Source: Apostichopus japonicus (Eukaryota; Echinodermata; Holothuroidea; Aspidochirotida; Stichopodidae). From it: a stretch of DNA of 64,000 nucleotides. A program made the position numbers and the translations under genes. The DNA lies in the NCBI RefSeq assembly GCF_037975245.1, contig NC_092569.1:31562668-31626667 (forward strand), read 5' to 3'. A model generated the notes under the pieces. It searched no databases and was not told where the DNA came from. It worked only from the letters and a program-made list of their open reading frames with translations. Shown here in pieces: positions 37,012 to 47,700 of this stretch; the first letter of the stretch is position 1, and every line of letters starts with the position of its first letter.

Positions 37012-38054
37012 CAGGGTCGGCATTTTCCGGGGAAAAACCTGTTTTTCCCACTAAGCGGTAAAAACCAGGTAAAAACCGGGAAAAACTGGTAAATACCGGT
37101 AAAAACCGCCTCCGTCTCGAAAACTATTATTACTTGTCCGTAATATGCAGGGTCATCAGTAGGCATGATATTGTTTCATGACAGGCATATGTTATTGAAT
37201 ATGGGAGTTTCTTAGCTTCATTTTGAGCTATTTTATCACAACCTAATTCCACTTTTTGTGGAAAAAAAGAGTATTTTTCATATTGCACATGTATAGTTAT
37301 TATATATGTCACGATCTCTTTAGCAGTATGCATTGCCTATTGCCCAAACCATTATAGGTCTACACTGGGACACTCACCCCTCCTAAATTCTTCAGGCCTA
37401 TTATGTGCTCAGACAGTTCATTCAACTAATGCAGTATGCAACAGTCTATTGAGGTGAACTTCAATCCAGGGGGCTCAATAGAAACTGCTTTGAAACTATG
37501 TAAGGCATATGGGCCCAATTAAAGTATTCAACGCACAATCTACTTGGCGAGCGAGTTGTAAAAGTTACACTGTGAATATGTTTGCTCACTTTCCATGTTT
37601 TTGTGATGGTGTTGCATTATATATAAATGTAACAAGACAATGTGACATGTGTAATATGACGAACCATAGCCCTAGGAGGCACCAACAGTTTGATACTTGT
37701 CCATTCTCTAGATTATGGAATTATGCATCTCGATAGGAAATAAAGTTGGGTGATTTGAGCATCCAGTATATTATTTATTTGAATTGTTTATAATAGTCTG
37801 ATCGGTAAACTCACAAAGTTATAGATCATGGCTGTTCTTTGGATGTACCCAAACCCCCTACCATAAGATGCCATTTTCTTGTAGTTTCTATGCTCCTCCA
37901 CAAGTTTCACATGAAAATTTAGGAATTCTATATAATTTGAGGTTTTTCCCAGTTTTTCCCACTTATAGGTGGGGAAAACCTCCCAGTAAAAACCGGTAAA
38001 AGCCTGGTTTTTACAGGGCGGTAAAAACCGCCTGGTAAAAACCGGCCAACCCTG
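37012..38054. mobile_element. Non-autonomous hAT element inserted into a LINE
   Basis: The 1043-bp element starts CAGGGTCGGC and ends GCCAACCCTG (inverted match 9 of 10; CAGGGTTGGC-type ends are characteristic of hAT). It is flanked by a perfect 8-bp duplication, AAATGCAG (37004-37011 and 38055-38062). Both subterminal regions are packed with GGTAAAAACC motifs in either orientation, probable transposase-binding repeats. No transposase is encoded. Confidence 0.88.
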
Positions 38055-38099
38055 AAATGCAGGTAACCTGACTTTATCTGACCTAGTTCAGAACGAGGT

Positions 38100-38290
38100 G
38101 TAACAGAAGTGTTAGACACCACCATTGAAGTTTTCTGCTTGTCGCTACAAAATGCAGACAAAATTGATTGTACACTAGTGTCTATAATTTCCGATGGTAG
38201 CAAGCAGTGTGTGTATTTTCTGGGATTAATGGTGGTGTCTAACACTTCTGTGAGACGTTTCTTTGTGCGCGAGTCTTCACACCCTTTAAG
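38100..38290. repeat. Diverged partial copy of the repeat next to the TRIM gene
   Basis: TTGTCGCTACAAAATGCAGA (38137) and a GTAGCAAGCAGTGTGTGTAT-like segment match sequence at 21000 and 21180. A TTTCTTTGTGCGCGAGTCTT segment matches 21277 and 21558. The order of segments is the same but intervening pieces are missing. Confidence 0.75.
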
Positions 38291-38597
38291 CTAAGCGTGG
38301 GCAGGCTAGTAACTTAACTCGCAACTCTAACTCACAACTACTTCGGACTTGAGTAGTGACTTCAACTTTCACACATTTTTTGATCACTTTCCTTTCTCTT
38401 AAAATTCATGCACCAATGTCTATACTATCATTACACTACATCTGATCTCTATAAGTCTGTAGCATGATCTTATCTTTTCTTGCTCTTACAATACACTGCA
38501 CAATGTCTTTGTTGGCAACAAGTCTTGCATTTTGCTTTATTCTTATTAATAGTGTTAAACTGAGTACTCCCAATAATCAACCTTAATCTCTCACAAT

Positions 38598-41115
38598 AGT
38601 ACATTAAAAATTGTGACCCACATCATGTACACAATAGTACATTAATAGAACTTTGTGACCCACATCATGTACACAATAGTACATTAATAATTGTGACCCA
38701 CATCATGTACACAATAGTACATTAATAGTTGTGACCCACATCATGTACACAATAGTACATTAATAATTGTGACCCACATCATGTACACAATAGTACATTA
38801 ATAGTTGTGACCCACATCATGTACACAATAGTACATTAATAATTGTGACCCACATCATGTACACAATAGTACATTAATAGTTGTGACCTACATCATGTAC
38901 ACAATAGTACATTAATAATTGTGACCCACATCATGTACACAATAGTACATTAATAATTGTGACCCACATCATGTACACAATAGTACTGTACATTGCAGTT
39001 GTGACCCACATCATGTACACATTAGTACTAATAGTGACCTACTGTACATCATGTACATAATAGTGCATTTGTGACCCACATCATGTACACAAAGTGCATT
39101 AATAGTTGTGATTCACATCAGGTACTCAATTGTGCATTAATAGTTGTGACCCACATCATGTACACAGTAAGTACATTAATAGTTGTGTTGTGACCCACAT
39201 CATGTATTCAGTAGTATGTCATTAATAGTTGTGACCCACATTATGTACACAATAGTAAATTATAGTTGTGACCCACATCATGTACACATTAGTACATTAT
39301 AGTTGTGACGTACATCATGTACACAATAGTACATTAATATTTGTGACCCACATCATGTACACAGTAAGTACAGTACATTAAAGTTGTGACCCACATCCTG
39401 TACACAATAGTGCATTAATAATTGTGACCCACATCATGTACACAGTAAGTTCATTAAAGTTGTGACCCACATCCTGTACACAATAGTAAATTATAGTTGT
39501 GACCCACATCATGTACACATTAGTACATTATAGTTGTGACCTACATCATGTACACAATAGTGCATTAATAATTTTTACCCACATTATGTACACAATAGTA
39601 AATTATAGTTGTGACCCACATCATGTACACATTACTACATTATAGTTGTGACGTACATCATGTACACAATAGTGCATTAATGATTGTGACCCACATCATG
39701 TACACAGTAGTATATATGTCATTAATAGTTGTGACCCACATCATGTACACAGAAGTACATTAATAGTGGTGACCCACATCATGTACACAATAGTGCATTA
39801 ATAATTGTGACCCACATCATGTACACAGTAAGTACATTAAAGTTGTGACCCACATCCTGTACACAATAGTGCATTAATAATTGTGACCCACATCATGTAC
39901 ACAGTAAGTTCATTAAAGTTGTGACCCACATCCTGTACACAATAGTAAATTATAGTTGTGACCCACATCATGTACACATTAGTACATTATAGTTGTGACC
40001 TACATCATGTACACAATAGTGCATTAATAATTTTTGCCCCACATTATGTACACAATTAGTAAATTATAGTTGTGACCCACATCATGTACACATTACTACA
40101 TTATAGTTGTGACGTACATCATGTACGCAATAGTGCATTAATAATTGTGACCCACATCATGTACACAGTAAGTACATTAAAGTTGTGACCCACATCATGT
40201 ACACAATAGTAAATTATAATTGTGACCCACATCATGTACACATAAGTACATTATAGTTGTGACCTACATCATGTACACAATAGTGCATTAATAATTGTGA
40301 CCCACATCATGTACACAGTAGTATATGTCATTAATAATTGTGACCCACATCATGTACACAATAGTGCATTAATAACTGTGACCCACATCATGTACTGTAC
40401 ACAATACTGTAGTACATTAATAGTTGTGACCCACATTATGTACACAATAGTGCATTAATAACTGTGACCCACATCATGTACTGTACACAGAAGTACATTA
40501 ATAGTGGTGACCCACATATACACAATAGCACATTAATAATTGTGACCCACATCATGTACACAGTAAGTACATTAAAGTTGTGACCCACATCCTGTACACA
40601 ATAGTGTATTAATAACTGTGACCCACATCATGTACACAGTAGTACATTAAAGTTGTGACACATCATGTACACAATAGTACATTAATAGTTGTGACCTACA
40701 TCATGTACACAGTAGAACATTAACAGTTGTGACCCACATCATGTACACATTAGTACATTATAATTGTGACCAACATCATGTACACAATAGTGCATTAATA
40801 ATTGTGACCCACATCATGTACACAGTAGTACATTAAAGTTGTGACCCACATCATGTACACAATAGTACATTAATAGTTGTAACCTACATCATGTACACAG
40901 TAGTACATTAAAAGTTGTGACCCACATCATGTACACATTAGTACATTATAATTGTGACCAACATCATGTACACAATAGTGCATTAATAATTGTGACCCAC
41001 ATCATGTACACAGTAGCACATTAATAGTTGTGACCCACATCCTGTACACAATAGTGCATAAATAATTGTGACCCACATCCTGTACACAGTAGTACATTAA
41101 TAGTTGTGACCCACC
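38598..41115. repeat. 38-bp satellite array, about 2.5 kb, with higher-order structure
   Basis: More than 60 head-to-tail units of GTGACCCACATCATGTACAC plus AATAGTACATTAATAGTT are present. Early units alternate between ...AATAATT and ...AATAGTT, forming a dimer. Later units are more mixed. A run of about 12 units recurs about 460 bp apart: the rare variant ATTAATAATTTTT...CCCACATTATG is at 39560 and again at 40022, with the same neighbours. Confidence 0.95.
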
Positions 41116-41778
41116 TCATGTGCATCAAAATACATGCAGTACCAACATTGTTGGTCACAAAAGTGACCAAATGGCCAGTCATCCAACCTCACTTACATAC
41201 AGTAGGTGGCTGTGATGTGTGGCAATTTGTGTGGTGACGCAGATGCATGTACAATGACTAGCAATGTCCAGAGGTTTTTTGGTGACTCATACCAAGGAGT
41301 TGTTCCATATTAATAACTCCCTGCTCATACAAGTACAAACTTGTACATAAAACTGGTGAACTTCACACTTAGTATGTATATATGGGTCCACTACATTATT
41401 AATTAGCATAAGAACTACTGTAGCATAGCTGTGAAAAATTTGCAATTTTAAAAGTTCTCTTGTATCCCGGAATGTGGCAACAGTCATGTGAGTTGATTAC
41501 CTCATTGTTGCTGCAAACTATGGAAAGAGGAATAACCTTTCCAATAGAGCATACCAAGATTGAAGAGTTTTGGATTATCTTTGAATTTCTGACTATTCCT
41601 TTGCAGGTGGTGACTGCACAGATGGAGGATACTGTATGTAATTGATGGAATTGGCATACTTGATTTGAAAGGGGTTGGCATCTACTCATCTAGAGACTTT
41701 TCAATCACCTTATGTCTTCCCGTGATGATCAAACCTTGTGGGACTGTACTCGTAAGGAGATGGTTACTGAATTAGACC

Positions 41779-44700
41779 ATGGATCCGTAAGTGTTATTTG
41801 CAGGGGAATTAAAACAAACTCATCCAGGCGCGTAGGGGGCGAAGGGGGAGACCTCCCCCCCTTGAGCATATTTTTTTGTGTGTTTTTATGATATCGCTAT
41901 TAATTTCAAAGTTAGATGCAACAGTTTATAGGAAGTGCCATTTCCAGCGATCTGAGAGGCATTTTAAGCTAAAATTTCCTTGTACTCTTAAATAGTTTTC
42001 AATGCCGTATCTAGGCCTCTGATTGTTTACCTACAGGTTTGCCCCTTCCGTGGCAAATTCCTCGCTACGCGCCATCCATCACTAGCCCTCATTGAAGTGT
42101 TGTATTGACAAGAATATTTCATTTCCTCGTAATCTGTAATTCATATGAGTTATTTGCTCTGCTGTTCAAAGTGCTGCTTTGTAATTTTGGAGTATCTCCA
42201 AAATAAATCTTTGGTTTTCTTTAATAGTTTTATTAATTCTTTGCCATCTGAGGTGAAAGGAATCTATGCAAAGGTGTAGTTTGTCTCCTGTAGTTTCTGT
42301 TACTTGTCGTTCAGCCTCTGAAGAAGATCCTGCTAGAGTAGGATCGAAACGTCAGGCCCACTCATACTTTTACACATACTCTTACACAGGCTATTGAGTG
42401 GGATAAGCAGTTTGTTAACAGTGTTTGTTAAAATTTTGATTTTTGATTTAGAAATTGGTAATTATTAGATCTACAACAGTTAATTAAATTGCCATATCTC
42501 TGATTTAATCTACAGTCCCACCGAGTCGGACCTTCCTGCCAACGAATCTGGTTCCTCTACACGACCCATTCGGCACTATGAATCTGAACAAATGAAAGAG
42601 TACCGCAAGAAGATATATGACATTTGGACATTTCATTCACTTGAGGAGGTACAATACAGTTGTAATGCACATATGATTCTTTTATTCAGTTATTCTTTGG
42701 TTGGTTTTAAGTAACTGCCACTGTTTGCTTCAGTTTTATAAAAGTTTATATCTCATCAAATTAGAGAAGTATATATGCAGTTTTGAGTTAGTGTACATAG
42801 AATTTGCACATTTTGCAAAGCATTTTGCTATGCAATACCTGATAAATTATTCCCTGTATTTGAACTTCAGCATACTAAGACCAAGCTATTCACATGCTAC
42901 GACAAAAGAAAAGTGTATCTATAGATTTAACTAATTCAGTGTGTGAAGGTGCTGGGGTGAACAAATGATTGTATATTATTACTCAAATAATGTTGGTTTT
43001 TCTTGCAAGTAAGGTTACCAGCAATTGAGGATTCCTTTTCATTCTCTTATTTACACAGGATTCCTGTAACTTTATAAAATGGAAGAAATTCTTTCAAGGG
43101 TTGCCATCAACCAACTTTAAACAATGGGATAAATTCCTGAATCGATATCCTGATCTAAAGGTCAGAACACATGTATGTATTACTCTATGTGTGTGGGTGT
43201 ATGTATGTATGTATTTTAGATCCTCCTGCAAGCAGGAACTCGTGAAGAAGCCATCATTGGCTTATCAAATCTGCAAGCTGACTGAAGTCAGTCTCTTAGA
43301 TTCATATTTAACGTCCATGATTATGAATTGTCAATTGTCAACAAGTCTGTAACTGGAGGACATACGTTAATCTTGGAGTGCCTCAAATTGGGGACCTTAT
43401 GATTGAAAGGCACCTGAGCTAACACTCCTTAGTGTGCATGTATGTGTGTCAAATCTTAGGCAAAGATTGTATAATGCTACTTGGTCTGGTTCCCATAATT
43501 CTTGTCTTCCATCTGGAAGGCGTTTCTTTTGAAGCAGAGACAATGTATGATTTGAGAAATTTATGAGATATGCTTGGACATTACGGAGTACAGTAACAGC
43601 ATATAAATCTGTTGCCAGTGCCTATGTGTACTGCAGTGTTCACTGAAGCATTACTAGAGAAGCCAGACAGCCTGGGTATAATAAAATTAGTAAAGAGATT
43701 TATTGTGCTATAAAATAAAAGCTGTTAAAAATCAATGGTAGTGCCATACCCATTCATCTTTAAAGGTTCTGGATGATGTTGTTAAACGTACTGGTAAAAT
43801 TATTAGGAAAATTCTGCTGTCAGTGGCCTTGGTCTACAAGAATCGTGTACGATACAAGCCGCTGTCCATGTGGAATGATCAGCCACCCATTGCATAATCA
43901 TCTAACCAGCCATATCATTGCTCGTAGCAGTAGATTGAGGTCTCTGACGTCACACACAAATAGACATTGTTCTTCATTTATAGGCACTGCCATTAGTGTT
44001 CACAACAAGGACTTCACGAGGTAGGGGTGGCCGTTCCACTTAGTTGCGCTGTTGGAGCTAGTTAGTGCATATTTTGTATAGACTGCATATAATTGTTGAA
44101 TATTATCAATGTTCTTTGTATTTGTATCATTCATCGTATGGCTCTCTGCAGATATGTAAATTCCTTCTGGGATTCAATAAATTTTACTTACTAACTTACT
44201 TGCCACAAGTGCTTTATTCCTAATCTTCAATGAACCAATGTTTGGCATGAGGAATGAACAAACTCAGTACAAATTTCAGTTTTCGTCAGGAATATTAAAG
44301 TAGGACAACAAAAAGCTCTTCCAGAATCACTTTACAGTACAGTATGTGCTTTATTTATCAATAGAGTAGGGAATGAAGAATTATAAATGCATACTGGATT
44401 GCACATATTAATTGGACACTGAATTTCATTTTGTGAAAATAAGTTTGAATTATTTGTTAACTTATTACTATTTCACGATAAGTTCTATGTTCTGTTCCTT
44501 GTTACATAGAAACTATTGGAAAGCTTGAAAGATGAAGACGATGGCTCTTTCGAAGGTGGGATAAAAATACTTATGTCTGTTTTTATGAAAGAGCTTGAGA
44601 ATTATTAAATGACTCCAAAGGACTATTCTTTCTTCAGAGTAACATAAGCTCAGTTAAGTGTAAAACATGATAAATCAACAATGGCAATTTGGATTGAAGT

Positions 44701-47700
44701 CATAGTTGGTAAATAGATGTGCCATAGTGAGTAGATGAACCCTATTGATTTTGGTGCTCATCTCATGAATAATAATGAGGTCACTGGGTCAAACATGAAA
44801 ATCTTCTAATACTAATAACTCCGCAACCGAAAGTCAGAATTTATTCATACTTGGTAGTAATGTGTTGGTAGATAGTGGTTACATGGTAACATATGTTCAA
44901 GTTGATATTATGCATATTTATTAGGGGGTGGGCTTAATTTTACTTTCACTTATATAGCTTGTAAACACGGTAACTGAACAACGACAAGATGGATTGAAGT
45001 CATACTTGGTACATATATGCGCCATAGTGAGTAGAATAGCCTATTGATTTTGGTGCTCATCTCAAGAATATTAATGAGGTCAGAGGGACAAATGTAAACA
45101 TTTTCAGAATTGAATCTTTGTGTGAAGGTGTTAGTAGATAGCGGGTATGATAATGTATGTTCAATGTGATATTATGCACATTTATTAGTGGGCAGGGCTT
45201 AAGTTGATTTTTGGTAAAAATAGCTTGTAAACATGGTAAGTTAACATATTTAGTAGGTAGGTCCACAGTCAGTGAAAGAACCTTGCTGATCAATTTAATC
45301 AACAATGACAAAAGCTTGGGATTATAATCTCAATTGGCAAGGAATCACAATAAGCCCACTGGCTTTCTGGTTTTCTTTGGCCTTACAATACCCACCAAGA
45401 ACAATTGTATGTCCTAATGGTGAAGGCCTGATGTAAAGTGGTTAGAGGGTCATCCCACAACCTTAAGGTTCCAGGTTCATAACTCTACCAGGAGACTGAT
45501 CCTCTTGACCCTTTTCGTTAAAAATTGCTGCTGTTCTGCTGAGTCTTTTGTGAATTTTTGGGATTGTGAATCGGGAAATGGGCTTTGGGAGAATTTTATT
45601 CCCCTTGGCTGCACTCTAGTGATGATGAATGAGGTGATTTGAACCCTTCAGGATTTGAGGAAGTGGGACGTTGTTGGGGTACACTCCCATCAGTTGAAAA
45701 GGAACATTAAAAATGGTGTTCTGAGAGAAGAAAAGGATGCAACAATAACATGCACTTGCTCTGCATGTAAGTTGAGTTCAGCATAGGTGAAAATCTGAAA
45801 ACTTTTTAAACACTCTAACTCAAAGAAAGTAAAGGTTTGATTTACTTCTTACCTGGTATGTGGATCCACCTTATTGAGTAAAAGAAACAGATCATTTTCT
45901 ATTCAGGTGAAAAGGTCATTTGAAGTCAATAAGGGTCAAAGTCTGCAAACATTGTATACATGGTAACTTCAAAAGTAGAACTTGGATTTACATACATGTT
46001 ATGTGACTCAACCATATTGAGTGCAAGGTTGTTTTCCCTGGAGGTCAGACGTCAGTATGTGCCAAAAGAGGTCATGGTTTGAAAACTTTTTAAACAAAAT
46101 AACTCCAAATTTAAAGTTTGGATGAACTTCAAACTTGGTGTGTGGATCCACCTTATCAAGTATAAGACCTGTGCACAGTATACATTAGATTTGCTTGTAC
46201 AAAAAGTGTAATCTGGCAAGGAATCTCAAAGTCTCTTCTGGTCATGACAGGGTAAGGGTTTTACATCTTTGGCTTCTGCCTGATACAATAAGGTTTTCTT
46301 TCATTAACCGTAAGTATGATGCTCCAAAGGAGATCTGTATGTTTCATACCGAGGATTCTAAATTGCTCTTAAGGTGTACATCAATGAATGTTTTCAAAAA
46401 AATTGGTATCTCTTATTTTCTACTCGTAACAGATGAATATTCTAACGTTCAAAAGCAACTTCAACATGAGAGGGGAAAAGCCCAAACAGAGGCTAACAAA
46501 CTATTGACAGAGGTAAGCGTACTCCCAATATATGCATTAGCATTGAAAAAGCTGTAGTACTGTAGTAATTCTGTTTGCCACATAATGCCTTTCAACAATT
46601 AACTTGTGCTTCAGTGTAGAGTTCCACAGCAGACATTCAAGGGATGACTGTGTGCAGACAGGGCTAATTAGTGTACTTAATGTTGAATAAACTTTATACG
46701 AGTTACTATGTATATTGCAAGTGTAAAATATAAGACCCATTTTGGTTGTTGTAAATTTCAAAGTTCACCTTAGATGACCAGTTACCAGTGAGAGTGTGAA
46801 AACCCATCCCAATATCGCCCAGGTTCTTTACCTGTAGATATGTTTGCATTTAGCTAGATGAACCTCCCTTCTCCAGAAAGTGCATAATCATGGAAGCCAT
46901 CTTATGACAGATGTCTCGTAAAAGTTTCAATTCCTTGTACAACCTTGCTTTGAGGAAAATGTTACAATTGTGGTGTTCTCCTAACTTTGGGGCCTCATAC
47001 TGTAAATGCTTATGACTCTAAAGAACGTTTTAAGTAACTAGAGGAAAATGCACAATAAAAGAATAAGCAAGCACAATTGATTTGCTGTGATGATGTTATT
47101 CAATTTAGTGTTGCCAGATTGAACTAAATATATCTTCCAGATCAAACATACTATCAGCATTGTGTCTATTATACAGAAGGGCTACAAAAATGTTGACAAC
47201 TGAGTGTATCCCCTTAAGTCAGAGAAACTGCTAGTATAGTGAAGCTGATGGAGGGACTCATTACTACTCTCGCCATATTTCTTTTGAAGCTAATGAGAGA
47301 AAATGTTTTGTCATCATCTAGATCATTGCAGAAGCCTGTACTTACTCCAATAAGATGTTAAGAGTCAAAATTGGATTAGTACATCAATTCACCAACACAA
47401 ATATGAATGTTTCTCTTCTGTTTCTTTTCTCTACATTGGTAGAGCCTTGGAATGTGAAACTCTTTCATGGATAATAGCTGTAATCAAGACGTGCTACATA
47501 AGATAACATCATGCTATGACACACTTTGAATCTAACTAACTTGTAGTGAGAACATATTTATCACTTGTGCATCAGATAATTATTTTGTAATCTGTAATTA
47601 AATGATGAAATATTGTCATATTACATCTAGTTGAATGCAGTAGTCAAAGAAGGAGGAAAAACGTTTTGTGGACTAGAAACATCTCCATTGAACTTAGAGA

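Larger units (their letters stand above)
34060..41778. other. Intergenic stretch between divergent ATPSCKMT and nuclease-helicase genes
   Basis: The stretch holds upstream sequences, a small CTCGAGTTTAGGGTAGTA tandem repeat (34866-34928), the second inverted-repeat element, a LINE cut by a hAT element, and the 2.5-kb 38-bp satellite. No coding exon of a host gene is recognisable. Confidence 0.5.

Noticed and set aside
38598-41115. Regularly spaced repeats resembling a CRISPR array
   Set aside because: The units abut head to tail with no unique spacers, and this is an animal genome. It is a satellite.
41712-41786. ATG at 41712 as the start of the nuclease-helicase gene
   Set aside because: It reads into the same donor in a frame that meets a stop in exon 2. 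The ATG at 41779 gives the open frame.
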